Shown here: one piece after another, positions 9,869 to 18,379 of the stretch
Layout of the letters: each line of letters begins with the position of its first letter
Numbering within the stretch: the first letter of the stretch is position 1
Source: Caldilineaceae bacterium
GTDB taxonomy: Bacteria; Chloroflexota; Anaerolineae; Caldilineales; Caldilineaceae
Direction of reading: 5' to 3'
NCBI GenBank assembly: GCA_019637645.1
Contig: JAHBVH010000005.1
Coordinates: 1 to 64,000, forward strand
DNA: 64,000 nt
The notes under the pieces: generated by a model
Told to the model about the DNA's origin: nothing
The model's database searches: none
The model's input: only the letters and a program-made list of their open reading frames with translations
Made by a program: the position numbers and the translations under genes

Positions 9869-10196
9869 GGGTATCCTCTATGCCCAGTACGATAATTGCG
9901 GTGATGCGCGTCCAATCTAAGCCGCCATCTTCCTTGGTTGGTACGGGCTCCGTCGGCGCGAAAAGTAAGCGGTAGGGATGATCCAGATCAACCGAAAGTT
10001 GACCGGCGCGGTCGCCTCTCAACTCATGACAGCGCGGACCCGGCAAATTTCGCATATCTTCCAACGTCACCGCGGCATGAAGTTCATCCAATCGACGCCG
10101 AATCAGCCTTGCCCGTCTATCACCATGCCGCCGGACTAAGAGTGTGGAACTGTTGACTTCTTTTTCGAATTTCCTGGCGTCGAACGCTATATCCAC
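9861..10196 (-). CDS. HigB/RelE-superfamily killer toxin
   Basis: 111 aa, the size of a RelE/HigB-type ribosome-dependent mRNase. Recognisable are RRLDELHAAVTLEDMRNLPG and the core strand CHELRGDRAGQLSVDLDHPYRLLF, typical of the plasmid-maintenance killer family. It is first in a two-gene operon with the HigA-like peptidase fusion, which is the usual toxin-first HigBA order. A closing catalytic residue cannot be assigned with confidence. No clear Shine-Dalgarno is seen upstream of the ATG at 10196. Confidence 0.8.
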   Translation of the reverse strand: MDIAFDARKFEKEVNSSTLLVRRHGDRRARLIRRRLDELHAAVTLEDMRNLPGPRCHELRGDRAGQLSVDLDHPYRLLFAPTEPVPTKEDGGLDWTRITAIIVLGIEDTHE

Positions 10197-10371
10197 AGGT
10201 TACCAAATATGAGAAAGATTAACGTTAAGGGTTAATGAGAATTGTATCAGGTGGTTCGATAGTAGTCAAGAGGGCGATATGGTTGAATGGATTCTTTGCG
10301 ATCAGTAGATTCTTGCCTTGGAATGCCGCATTTGCCGTTTATCTGGGCGCTGGGATGCAAATGATATGAGA

Positions 10372-10400
10372 TTGACAACGGTCGCGGGGGTGGGTATACT
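10372..10400 (+). promoter_or_regulatory. Sigma-70 promoter of the amphi-Trp gene
   Basis: TTGACA (10372-10377) and TATACT (10395-10400) are separated by exactly 17 bp, about 100 bp upstream of the coding start. It is near-identical over the spacer to the hsd promoter at 640-669. The sequence 10197-10371 shows no other gene. Confidence 0.75.
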
Positions 10401-10501
10401 GGCGTTTGACTTCGGTGCTCGGTTTAGCTGTTGGACTAGTGGCGATGATAGAGGCTGCGCAATTACGTATCTATCCCGCCACCACAAGGAGATTTGTGAT
10501 C

Positions 10502-10726
10502 ATGACTAATTTACCGCATCGTGATGTCGAGAAGGTCTATTCTGTAGCAGATTTCGTGGCCAAGCTGCGCCGCTTGGCGGATGCGCTGGAACAGCAACAG
10601 CCCTTTACTATCCAAGTTGCTGGGGAACGCTTTACCGTTCCGACCAATGCGACGATCAGCATTGAGCATGAGCGTGCGGAGGATGGCGAAGAACTTGAAT
10701 TCCAACTCAAGTGGCAACGGCGGTAA
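10502..10726 (+). CDS. amphi-Trp domain protein
   Basis: 74 aa. The start at 10502 is chosen for the AAGGAG nine bases upstream. The sequence fits the short amphi-Trp family: an N-terminal helix (SVADFVAKLRRLADALEQ), a FTIQVAGERFTVP strand pair, and the ending ELEFQLKW with the amphipathic strand and terminal Trp that give the family its name. Members are small acidic proteins of unknown function, frequent in Archaea and several bacterial phyla. It is monocistronic between its own promoter and a strong hairpin. Confidence 0.75.
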   Translation: MTNLPHRDVEKVYSVADFVAKLRRLADALEQQQPFTIQVAGERFTVPTNATISIEHERAEDGEELEFQLKWQRR

Positions 10727-10765
10727 CGAGTCCACGCTCTTCTTGAAGGCCATCGCAAAATTTAA

Positions 10766-10822
10766 CGCCGCCACAAAGCCACCCGAAGCAGAAGATTCGC
10801 TTCGGGTGGCTTTGTGGCGGCG
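10766..10822. terminator. Perfect 24-bp stem, bidirectional terminator candidate
   Basis: CGCCGCCACAAAGCCACCCG... (10766-10789) pairs perfectly with 10799-10822 around a 9-nt loop. It lies between the convergent amphi-Trp and M81 genes. The T-rich side (TTAAATTTTG) follows the hairpin only on the minus strand, so it best terminates the M81 gene. Confidence 0.7.
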
Positions 10823-10867
10823 TACAATCCACTTCGTGAAAAGCGGTTGTTTAACTCTCAACACTCG

Positions 10868-12322
10868 CTAGCTTGTAAAGGGATTTTCTACCCACGGGAA
10901 TTTATGCAAATCCACGCGTGTGTAGGGAATTTCGGTAAAGCGGGGCGCGACCGAACCGGGCGAGGCCATATAGAGGATCTCAGAGGCCACCGGTTCAAAG
11001 CCCGCATAGAAGTGCTGATTGGATTTGACGACGAGCAAGCGTTTCTGGCTGATGTCAATGCCAAAGTTGGTGAAGACCATGGGGCCAAAGACCTGGACGC
11101 GCTTGGTGTTGACAATAATGTCGATGCCATGACAGTGGAGGCAAACGGCGGTGCCACACGGAATGCGCATGGGCTCCCCCTGCTGCGGCCACTCTTGAAT
11201 CATATTTTCCACAATGCCGGTCACGGTGACACGCAGATCGAGGGGATCGCCCGAGACTGGCCCCATCTTGCCCCCTAAGCGCAGATCGAGCGTTGCGCCT
11301 ACGCCGCCCGCCATGGCTACACTGACGGCAATGGGGTCCCACATAAGCGCGAGGGCGGCGTTGTCGATCCCCCGCTCCAACAGTCGCCGCAAGACAAAGG
11401 TCGAATCACTGGGCGCGCCACCACCAGGATTGTCGGCCCGATCCGCGGCCACGACGGGCCATGCCGCGATCGCCAGCGCCTGATCCAGCACCTCATCAAT
11501 CGTATAGTTCTTAATCGCTAGTTCGTGACGTAGGCTAAAGAACTGCTGGCCGACCTCCGCCGCCACTGCCGCGGCCTTCGCCGGATCGTTGTCGGTAATC
11601 GCCAAAGCTGTCGCCCCGCAAGTCGGCACGTTGGACCAAGGAAAGCAGTGGGCCAGCGATACCGAAAGTACGCCATCCTTGCCCTCCCTGGCGATCATCG
11701 CATCGACTAGGCTGCGCATGGGCTCAAAGGGGGTGGCAAAGAGCCCAATCATCTTGCAGTCATAGAGCGCCATCGTCGGCTTGGTCTTGCCCTCCGCGGC
11801 ATCGGCAATGATCGTAAAGAGATCATCGGCTCGGTTGACTACATCAATGTGAGGATATTCTTTGAAGATCACAATGGCGTCGGCCTGGGTGATCATCTCC
11901 TCGGTCACATCACAATGGAGATCCAACTCCACCCCGATCTTGGTCGCTGGCCCCACCACGGCCCGCACTCGGTTGATCATATCCGTCTCGCAGTCGTCAT
12001 AGCCATCGGCTACCATCGCGCCATGTAGGGAAAGTAGCACAATGTCCACGGGGAGCGCCGCTTGTAGACGGGTTAGCAGCTCGTCGCGCAGACTTTCATA
12101 GGTACTGCGCGTGGTGTTTCCTGCTGGCTGCGCACCGGCAGAGAGCCCAAAGACAAAGTCCCACCCCCGTTCGAGCGTACGTTTTTGGAAGTGGTCGATC
12201 TCAGGGGAAATGCCTTCCGCTGGAATGGCGTCCGGTCGGACAACGGTGAAGTCCGCCATGCCGGTGGGCATGGGCGAGAAGGTGTTGGTTTCGGTGGCGA
12301 TGCCGCCGGCAAATACTTTCAT
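10868..12322 (-). CDS. M81 family metallopeptidase (MlrC-like)
   Basis: 484 aa from the ATG at 12322, which has AAGGAAG upstream. It belongs to the M81/MlrC family, named for the enzyme that completes linear microcystin and nodularin breakdown. Family marks are the opening GGIATETNTFSP, LHGAMVADGYDDCETDMI, VELDLHCDVTEEM and the strongly conserved DNPGGGAPSDST, in the N-terminal DUF1485 catalytic domain, with an MlrC C-terminal domain after it. His and Asp residues in these motifs are the probable metal ligands. It is divergent from a second M81 gene with a 260-bp shared upstream region. The physiological substrate is unknown; peptide-like amides are likely. Confidence 0.85.
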   Translation of the reverse strand: MKVFAGGIATETNTFSPMPTGMADFTVVRPDAIPAEGISPEIDHFQKRTLERGWDFVFGLSAGAQPAGNTTRSTYESLRDELLTRLQAALPVDIVLLSLHGAMVADGYDDCETDMINRVRAVVGPATKIGVELDLHCDVTEEMITQADAIVIFKEYPHIDVVNRADDLFTIIADAAEGKTKPTMALYDCKMIGLFATPFEPMRSLVDAMIAREGKDGVLSVSLAHCFPWSNVPTCGATALAITDNDPAKAAAVAAEVGQQFFSLRHELAIKNYTIDEVLDQALAIAAWPVVAADRADNPGGGAPSDSTFVLRRLLERGIDNAALALMWDPIAVSVAMAGGVGATLDLRLGGKMGPVSGDPLDLRVTVTGIVENMIQEWPQQGEPMRIPCGTAVCLHCHGIDIIVNTKRVQVFGPMVFTNFGIDISQKRLLVVKSNQHFYAGFEPVASEILYMASPGSVAPRFTEIPYTRVDLHKFPWVENPFTS

Positions 12323-12582
12323 CGAGGCTTCCTTTGCTCTGTTGAACGTCAATCCGCAGGGGGCAGATCGCACAAGTGGAAAATAACGCGAGGTCGCGTT
12401 TATTATACTGCCTCTTCACAGAGATGGAAAGTATGGGCAGAACCATGCCAGGAGAGGCGCGAACTGTGTAACTTCGCAAGCAATGGTTATGCGCTTATTT
12501 CCGGCAATCCTACTCCTCACCCTATACTTACAGTGATTCCTGTTACTATCAATTGCCACGTGTAAAGGAGTAAGCGTGTACT

Positions 12583-14049
12583 ATGAAGACTGCTCAAGAT
12601 CCACAAGCCACCGCAACCTTCCACATTGGCGTGGCGGGGCTCAGCTGTGAATGCTGTACCTTTTCGCCGCTACTTTCGGGGGAACGGGACTTTATCGTTA
12701 CAGCGGGCGCAGACTTGACCGCCAATTATGGCTTTTTTGCCGATTATCCTGAGATCCAGGTGACGGGCCTGCGCCGGGCGCGGGCCTTGCCCGGTGGCTC
12801 GATTGAACCAGCTTTCTATGATGCTTTTAAGGAGCAACTGCTGGCCGATCTGGCTGCGCATGCTCCTTATGACGGCATCTATCTAGACATGCACGGCGCG
12901 GCCAATGTCGCTGGTCGCGATGATGTGGAAGGCGATATGATCGCGGCGATTCGGGCCGTGGTTGGCCCTGATTGTGTCATCGCGGCTAGCTATGATCTGC
13001 ATGGCAATGTCTCGCCGCGGGTGATTGCCAGCCTGAATTTGCTGACTGCCTATCGCACCGCGCCCCACTTGGATTGGTATGAAACCCAGCAACGCACCTT
13101 CGCTTTGCTGATGCGTACCTTGCGCGAGGGGAGTAAGCCGACCCTGGCTTTTCGCACCGTGCCGATCCTGGTGCCTGGCGAGCAAAGCAGCACCGAATTT
13201 GAACCCGCGGCCAGCCTCTATGCCACCATTCCCCCGGTGATCAGCGACTATGCGTTGTGGGATGCCTCGATCTTGATCGGCTATGTCTGGGCCGACGAAC
13301 CACGCGCCACGGGGTCGGTGGTCACGATTGGGACAGACGCGGCCCAAGCCCAGGCCGCGGTCAGCGATCTGGCTCAGAAGTTCTGGGCCGTGCGTGAGCA
13401 ATTCCGTTTCGGCGTCACCGCGGGCACGGTCGATGAGTGTATTCAACTGGCGTTGCAGGAGACGGTCAAACCGGTGGTGATTAGCGATTCGGGCGACAAT
13501 CCGACGGCGGGTGGGGCGAGTGATATTCCCTTTGTCCTGGCGCGCCTACTTGCCTTAGCCGCCACCAATGCCTTAGTCGCTGGGATTACCGATCCTGCCG
13601 CGGTGGCAGCCTGTGAACAAGCCGGGGTGGGCGCGACCGTGGCCTTGGTGTTGGGTGGCAAGCTAGACCCCCTTCATGGTCGGCCTTTGCCCATTACGGG
13701 CATGGTGGTATCGCTCCATACGGTACCCTGGCCCGCCAATGCCAAAGCCGGCGCGACCGTTCTCGCCAATCGCATTGCCGTGGTCAACGTGCAGGGGGTT
13801 GATGTGGTGATTACCGAGCGCCGGACGCCCTTCCATCATCTCAGTGATTTCACGAAGCTCGCTCTTGATCCCATTCAATATCAAATTGTGGTGGTGAAGA
13901 TGGGCTATCTGGTGCCGGAAGTCGATCAACTGGCCCGCCGCGCCCTGTTGGCGCTCAGCCCTGGCGCCGTCAACCAGGATATTGAAAACCTCCCCTATCA
14001 ACGGATCCAGCGGCCTATGTTCCCGATGGACAGGGCAATCATGGGCTAG
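12583..14049 (+). CDS. M81 family metallopeptidase, second copy
   Basis: 488 aa and clearly paralogous to the divergent neighbour. It has GLSCECCTFSPLLSG at the N-terminus, LDMHGAANVAGRDDVEGDMI, YDLHGNVSPRV and the signature DSGDNPTAGGASDIPF. AAAGGAG lies upstream of the ATG at 12583. The amino-terminal TETNTFSP of the first copy is SCECCTFSP here, so the two probably differ in substrate. The next gene, the PhyH-HEAT fusion, starts about 140 bp downstream beyond a palindromic element, so co-transcription is possible but not evident. Confidence 0.85.
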   Translation: MKTAQDPQATATFHIGVAGLSCECCTFSPLLSGERDFIVTAGADLTANYGFFADYPEIQVTGLRRARALPGGSIEPAFYDAFKEQLLADLAAHAPYDGIYLDMHGAANVAGRDDVEGDMIAAIRAVVGPDCVIAASYDLHGNVSPRVIASLNLLTAYRTAPHLDWYETQQRTFALLMRTLREGSKPTLAFRTVPILVPGEQSSTEFEPAASLYATIPPVISDYALWDASILIGYVWADEPRATGSVVTIGTDAAQAQAAVSDLAQKFWAVREQFRFGVTAGTVDECIQLALQETVKPVVISDSGDNPTAGGASDIPFVLARLLALAATNALVAGITDPAAVAACEQAGVGATVALVLGGKLDPLHGRPLPITGMVVSLHTVPWPANAKAGATVLANRIAVVNVQGVDVVITERRTPFHHLSDFTKLALDPIQYQIVVVKMGYLVPEVDQLARRALLALSPGAVNQDIENLPYQRIQRPMFPMDRAIMG

Positions 14050-14076
14050 CCGCAGGAACCAATAACGAAAACTTTT

Positions 14077-14143
14077 TAGAAGTTACGCACTTGGACAAAA
14101 CCTGTCAGGTCTCTGGTCGTACCACCCAACTGCGTAAGTCCTA
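14077..14143. repeat. MITE-like palindromic element
   Basis: Outer arms TAGAAGTTACGCACTTGG (14077-14094) and CCAACTGCGTAAGTCCTA (14126-14143) form an imperfect inverted repeat. The inside holds ACCTGTCAGGTCTCTGG, half of the CCTGACAGG palindrome seen at 28.3 and 53.1 kb. The left arm matches the terminal repeat of the best copy at 34181-34276. Confidence 0.7.
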
Positions 14144-14186
14144 ACTTTTATTGGATTGCTCCAACCAACAAGAAAAGGTGAATCCA

Positions 14187-16103
14187 TTGGATACCCATAA
14201 TCCAGACATATCGCTTCCCCTGAACTACACTACGCCCGAACGGCTGCTGCTGGACTTTGCCATCCGTGGGCTCGTTGTCCTATCGCCAGAAAGCCTAGGC
14301 ATCCCTGCCGAGGTTCATACGCAGGTTTATAAGCAGGAAAAGGCGGTGCATGACACCGGCGTGCGGGTGACGCCAGCCAACGTTCCTGCTGTGCTTGATC
14401 TCCTTAATGCGCCTGGCTTGGTGGCCGCGTGTAACCAACTTGTCGGCAAAAATTGGGCGATTGTGCCCTTCACCCACAATGCCTCCTTTACCAGCGGCGC
14501 ACGCGATCAACATTGGCACAAAGATGACAACGGCCCCTATAACAGCCGCAAACAGCGTCACCACCAGGCTGTGCAGATTGAGATGCTCTACTACCCGCAA
14601 GCCGTGACGCCGGAGATGGGGCCAACGGCGACTGTCCCCTATTCCCAATATTGGACCTTCAACCACGAAGAGAATCACGACAACTTCGCCGGTGCTGATC
14701 ATCTGGACTTTGCCTATGTCCTGGCCGGGATGGAGCGGGAGCCCGTCAGCGGGCCGGATTCAAAATATGCGTTGGATGACATCATCCACGCACGCACGGC
14801 CCACGATATTCGGATGCGCGAGGCAGTCACCAAGACCGGTTGGCCGCTCGTCTACTCCTTTGCCGCCGCGCCCCTCCGGGCTGGCAGTGTGGTTCTCTAT
14901 TCGCATAATACCTTTCACCGGGGCAACCATCGCCGCGATGATTGGCGCACTTGGCAGGACAATCCCCGCTTTATGTGGCGCTTCTGGCTCTATCGCACCA
15001 CCGACCCGGATGCGACGGACGAAGAGCTAGCCACCGATCCAGCTGTCACCAAAATCAGTTGGCACAACCTGGGCGTGGACCCAATGACCAACCTGGATCT
15101 CTCCCAGGTGAGCGATGACGTTACCACCGTCTGGCGCTATCACTATCATTGGCTCAAGAGCGGCCAAACCCCACCGCCCCGCCCAGAAGCTGTAGACCTT
15201 GCACCGGACGCCCTCGCCCAGGAGGCCGAGCAGCTCTTTGCACAGATGCACGCCAAAGAAGAAGCGGCTGAACCACTTCGCATCGGTGCCGCCTATAAGT
15301 TGGCGTCGCTGGGTGATCCAGCCGTCGCCATACCATTGCTAGAGAAGGCCCTCTACACCGACCGCGAGAGTGTGCGTCGGGCGGCTACCTATGGTCTGAT
15401 TGCGGTGGGGGCGGCGGCCACCGATACTTTTCTGCGGGCGGCCAACTCGCCGATCAAATGGGTGCGTAAAGCGGGGGTCTATGGGCTAGGCGATGCTAGC
15501 CCGCTGACGGAAACTGTTTTGCGAACCGTGGTGGCCCGTCTTCAGGAAGATTCCTCTGTCTACATCCGTTCGGTCGCGGCTGGTACGCTGGGCTGTTTGG
15601 GGCGGCGGGCCAGCGCCACGGGCATTGGCCGCGACTTGATTCCCCACTGTTTAGCGGCATTGGTGAAAAGCCTCGCCGGCGAGGAAAATCGCTTGGCGAT
15701 GAGCAAGGCCCAAGGGCGCTCGATCAAATTTGTGCGCCCCACCGATGAATGTGATGTGTGTGAAGGGGACGGTGTCGATTTTGGGTTGGCACGCTATGCG
15801 CCGGTGCGCTCGGCGGTACGCGAGAATGTGCTGTGGTCGATCGTGATCCTCTGTTCACATGGGCCGGAACACCTTGGCACGGCGCTCGAATCAACTGTCA
15901 CTGCCTTGCAAGAAGTAATTCGTGCGGATAAGAACGTCATTGCCGTCGGCTTTGCCATGGACGCGCTGGCCCGGCTTGCCAACCTACAGGCCACCGCGGA
16001 CGAACCGCAACTTACTGCGCTACAAACCGACTTACGTGCCATCCTCGGCGAGTCGCCCATGCAATGTTGGGAATCCCTTGTCCGCGCCGCTGTGACGCCG
16101 TAG
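14187..16103 (+). CDS. PhyH-type Fe(II)/2-oxoglutarate dioxygenase fused to HEAT repeats
   Basis: About 638 aa. The start is taken as the TTG at 14187 because AAAAGG lies eight bases upstream; GTG at 14178 and TTG at 14151 are alternatives. Residues ~20-300 form a phytanoyl-CoA-dioxygenase-like domain with the iron facial triad QHWHKDD (His-x-Asp) and a distal His in HNTFHRGNHR. Residues ~345-640 form HEAT-type helical repeats (IPLLEKAL...VRRAATYGLIAVG...VRKAGVYGLGD...IRSVAAGTLG). A CDVCEGDG motif sits between repeats. The combination suggests a dioxygenase that carries its own protein-docking scaffold. The substrate is unknown. Confidence 0.8.
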   Translation: MDTHNPDISLPLNYTTPERLLLDFAIRGLVVLSPESLGIPAEVHTQVYKQEKAVHDTGVRVTPANVPAVLDLLNAPGLVAACNQLVGKNWAIVPFTHNASFTSGARDQHWHKDDNGPYNSRKQRHHQAVQIEMLYYPQAVTPEMGPTATVPYSQYWTFNHEENHDNFAGADHLDFAYVLAGMEREPVSGPDSKYALDDIIHARTAHDIRMREAVTKTGWPLVYSFAAAPLRAGSVVLYSHNTFHRGNHRRDDWRTWQDNPRFMWRFWLYRTTDPDATDEELATDPAVTKISWHNLGVDPMTNLDLSQVSDDVTTVWRYHYHWLKSGQTPPPRPEAVDLAPDALAQEAEQLFAQMHAKEEAAEPLRIGAAYKLASLGDPAVAIPLLEKALYTDRESVRRAATYGLIAVGAAATDTFLRAANSPIKWVRKAGVYGLGDASPLTETVLRTVVARLQEDSSVYIRSVAAGTLGCLGRRASATGIGRDLIPHCLAALVKSLAGEENRLAMSKAQGRSIKFVRPTDECDVCEGDGVDFGLARYAPVRSAVRENVLWSIVILCSHGPEHLGTALESTVTALQEVIRADKNVIAVGFAMDALARLANLQATADEPQLTALQTDLRAILGESPMQCWESLVRAAVTP

Positions 16104-16129
16104 CCGCAAGCGCCGACTGGTGGGAAAAT

Positions 16130-16199
16130 CGGACGCGGCGTGCCGCGGATTGTCGCAGATGAAAACAAATCCGTGTCACTCCGCGCAAATCCGCGTCCG
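16130..16199. repeat. Intergenic inverted repeat
   Basis: CGGACGCGG (16130-16138) pairs with CCGCGTCCG (16191-16199). The interior has echoing AAATCCGTGTCACTCCGCG units. It lies just downstream of the PhyH-HEAT stop and may end its transcript. The remaining 16200-16348 shows no gene. Confidence 0.5.
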
Positions 16200-16348
16200 A
16201 AAAGTTTTCATCGGTATCGGTGTATCCACTGCCTGTTGCTTATGGATATTTTCAAGCGTCGCCGGTCGTCAAAGAACTTTCTTCGTCCAAGTGGGACTAT
16301 CTTATAGAGGCCAATTGATAAGCATCATGAGCTAAATCTGGATAATGT

Positions 16349-17881
16349 ATGGGTGACCTAACGTCGTTGATTCTGCAAGCAAAAGAGGGAGATGTGGCGG
16401 CCTATAGTGCGATCGTGCGGCGCTTTCAGGATACCGCGGTTGGCTACGCCTATGGTATCTTGGGCAATCATGACGCTGCCAAGGATGCCGCCCAAGAAGC
16501 CTTTCTTGAAGCGTATGCCTGTTTGAGTGAGCTACGCGAGCCAAGAGCCTTTTCCGCGTGGTTGCGCCGTATCATTTTCAAACAATGTGACCGCATCACG
16601 CGCCGGCGTACGCTGACCCAAGTGCCGTTAGAAGTCGCCGAGGGAGTGCCAACTAGTGCGCCTGGACCAGTAGAAATCTATGAACAGCGCGAATTGCAAC
16701 TCTTTGTCGCCAATGCCCTGCAACAACTGCCCACCGAACAACGCCTTGCCATTACCCTTTTCTATCTCAGCGGATATTCTCACCAAGAGGTAGCCGACTT
16801 CCTGAACCTCACGAAGTCACAAGTCAATAATCGCCTCTACCATGCCCGCAACACGCTGAAAGAAAGGATCTTTGCCATGACCAAAGCAACGCTAAGCGAA
16901 CAACGCCCGTCTAATGACGAGCGCTTTACCAATCAGGTCATCGACCGCATTCGCCTAGCCAACCCAATGGAGGATTTTCCGCGGATCGCCCAACTGCTCT
17001 CGGCGGATGCCCTGGAGACGACCAGTGCCCAGGATCTACTCGACGAACACAAGGTTGATATGCCCGAACGGATTCTGCGGCACGCGGTGGCGATCAACCA
17101 TCAAGGTATAGTAGTTGGGTTTAACTTTGCCGGTCACTATCCCAGTATGAAACCTGGGCAATATTCCGTCAACGTCGTCGTTGATGCCGCCCACCGGCAA
17201 CAGGGCATCGGCAATCAACTCTGGCAGGATCTGCTCAAGTATCTGCAGGCACAAGGGGCAAACGCCCTCCTTGCTGAAGTACAGGAAGGCGATCCAATCC
17301 CCTATCAGTTTGCTGAAAAACGTGGCTTCACTCCGCGTACTCATCAGCTGCGGGCAATCCTCGATCTACAGCACTTTGATGAAGGCAAATTTGCGGCTAT
17401 CACGCCCCAGGTCGAAGCTATGGGCATTCGCCTCGCGGCCTTTGCCGACGTAGTGCAGAGCGAAGAAAATATTCGCAAACTTTACGATATCAACGGGGTG
17501 GCTGCGCTTGATGACCCAGCTTCGGATGGGGCTTATATCAACTATGAGAACTGGAAGAAAGTGATCTGGGGGGCATCGTGGTTTCAGCCAGCTGGGCAGA
17601 TGGTTGCGTTGGACGGCCACAAGTTTGTAGGGCTGTCGGCCATTAGCTACAACGCAGAGGAACAAACTGGATATATCTTGATCTCCGGTGTGGACGCTGC
17701 CTACCGCAACCGAAAGATCATGCAGGCGCTCAAATTGCGAGCTATTACTTATGCGCGGACGCAGGGCGCGACTCGCATCGTGACCAATGTCGAAACGGTC
17801 AACGCCCCCATGCGCGCCATCAACCAAAAGTTTGGTTTCCTGGAAGAACCAGGGAAATATGAGATGGAAAGAAAATTGTGA
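16349..17881 (+). CDS. Sigma-70 (ECF-like) factor fused to tandem GNAT domains
   Basis: 510 aa in one frame. Residues ~10-85 are sigma region 2 (YSAIVRRFQDTAVGYAYGIL ... DAAKDAAQEAFLEAY). Residues ~115-172 are region 4 (LPTEQRLAITLFYLSGYSHQ, SQVNNRLYHARNTLKERI). From ~190 onward come two acetyltransferase-like domains: one with VNVVVDAAHRQQGIGNQLW (the acetyl-CoA loop QQGIG) and a second, weaker one with ISGVDAAYRNRKIMQALK and TNVETVNAPMRAINQKFGF. The layout recalls tandem-GNAT enzymes such as mycothiol synthase. No anti-sigma gene is adjacent. An internal ATG at 16877, with GAAAGGAT upstream, could also give a separate GNAT protein. The fusion itself is visible in the sequence; coupling of acetylation to promoter choice is inference. 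Confidence 0.85.
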   Translation: MGDLTSLILQAKEGDVAAYSAIVRRFQDTAVGYAYGILGNHDAAKDAAQEAFLEAYACLSELREPRAFSAWLRRIIFKQCDRITRRRTLTQVPLEVAEGVPTSAPGPVEIYEQRELQLFVANALQQLPTEQRLAITLFYLSGYSHQEVADFLNLTKSQVNNRLYHARNTLKERIFAMTKATLSEQRPSNDERFTNQVIDRIRLANPMEDFPRIAQLLSADALETTSAQDLLDEHKVDMPERILRHAVAINHQGIVVGFNFAGHYPSMKPGQYSVNVVVDAAHRQQGIGNQLWQDLLKYLQAQGANALLAEVQEGDPIPYQFAEKRGFTPRTHQLRAILDLQHFDEGKFAAITPQVEAMGIRLAAFADVVQSEENIRKLYDINGVAALDDPASDGAYINYENWKKVIWGASWFQPAGQMVALDGHKFVGLSAISYNAEEQTGYILISGVDAAYRNRKIMQALKLRAITYARTQGATRIVTNVETVNAPMRAINQKFGFLEEPGKYEMERKL

Positions 17882-17921
17882 GTTTGGGCCGTGGTGCTGC
17901 TCTTTGCGCTCTATCGGGATT

Positions 17922-17950
17922 TTGTCAAATCCCCACCATTGTGGTACAGT
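17922..17950 (+). promoter_or_regulatory. Promoter of the tet-like leader transcript
   Basis: TTGTCA (17922-17927) and TACAGT (17945-17950) are separated by 17 bp. A perfect tandem 16-bp direct repeat, CAATTTACTGATTCAA, follows at 17966-17997, just before the leader ORF, and would lie in the 5' end of the RNA. Confidence 0.5.
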
Positions 17951-18024
17951 TCTTGACTATTAACGCAATTTACTGATTCAACAATTTACTGATTCAATCA
18001 GTGCTAACGAAAGGAGGTGCAGGC

Positions 18025-18117
18025 ATGACGAACCAATGCTATCTATCCCAGTCAGGGAGCTTGGGTTTTGTGACTTCTTTGAATGCACCACCGTTCGTTG
18101 GTGATCACTGCGCTTAG
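18025..18117 (+). CDS. Leader peptide of the ribosomal-protection gene
   Basis: A 30-codon ORF preceded by AAAGGAGGTG, a near-perfect Shine-Dalgarno seven bases from the ATG and stronger than that of most genes here. It begins MTNQCYLSQSGS. No homologue is recognised. Its place, in front of two intrinsic terminators and a TetM-type gene, is that of a regulatory upstream ORF whose translation is sensed. The ABC-exporter leader on the other strand (30510-30593) has the same design and a similar start (MTTWHYLSRLQGS). Confidence 0.7.
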   Translation: MTNQCYLSQSGSLGFVTSLNAPPFVGDHCA

Positions 18118-18165
18118 CCGTTGGCTTTGGCAGATGGTACGACTGTCAGGTATGGGTGATCTTCA

Positions 18166-18197
18166 AGTCATAGGGCTTTTGCTCTGTGACTTTTTTA
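18166..18197 (+). terminator. First attenuator terminator before the tet-like gene
   Basis: AGTCATAGGGC-TTTT-GCTCTGTGACT forms an 11-bp stem with two wobble pairs, followed by a T-run (TTTTTTATTT). It lies 48 bp after the leader ORF stop and 180 bp before the main gene. Confidence 0.75.
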
Positions 18198-18258
18198 TTT
18201 CGCACTGGTTACTGGACTACCCACACGCTTGGGTAGCTGTGTAAGCAGGGTGATTGGC

Positions 18259-18317
18259 TCACGGGATAGATATGGGTGCCCGTGACAGATAGGATTGGCT
18301 GGAAAGAGCCACGGGCA
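18259..18317 (+). promoter_or_regulatory. Alternative antiterminator pairing
   Basis: Four segments can pair in two exclusive ways. TCACGGG (18259-18265) pairs with CCCGTGA (18279-18285). Alternatively TGCCCGTG (18277-18284) pairs with CACGGGCA (18310-18317), which takes the left arm of the second terminator. The first state allows termination and the second prevents it. Another small hairpin, CTACCCA-CACGCT-TGGGTAG, lies upstream. Confidence 0.55.
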
Positions 18318-18340
18318 TATTTGTCCGTGGCTCTTTTTTT
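18303..18340 (+). terminator. Second attenuator terminator before the tet-like gene
   Basis: AAAGAGCCACGG and CCGTGGCTCTTT form a perfect 12-bp stem with a 10-nt loop, running into seven or more T. It ends only about 40 bp before the coding start, so transcription of the gene requires read-through. Confidence 0.85.
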
Positions 18341-18379
18341 GTTGCTCAACTGATGTACGAGTCGAAAGGGAGAGATTCG

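Noticed and set aside
18353..18379. ATG 18353 as start of the TetM-type protein
   Set aside because: Not excluded, but TTG 18380 has GGGAG in place and matches the family N-terminus; the extra nine residues have no counterpart in TetM.
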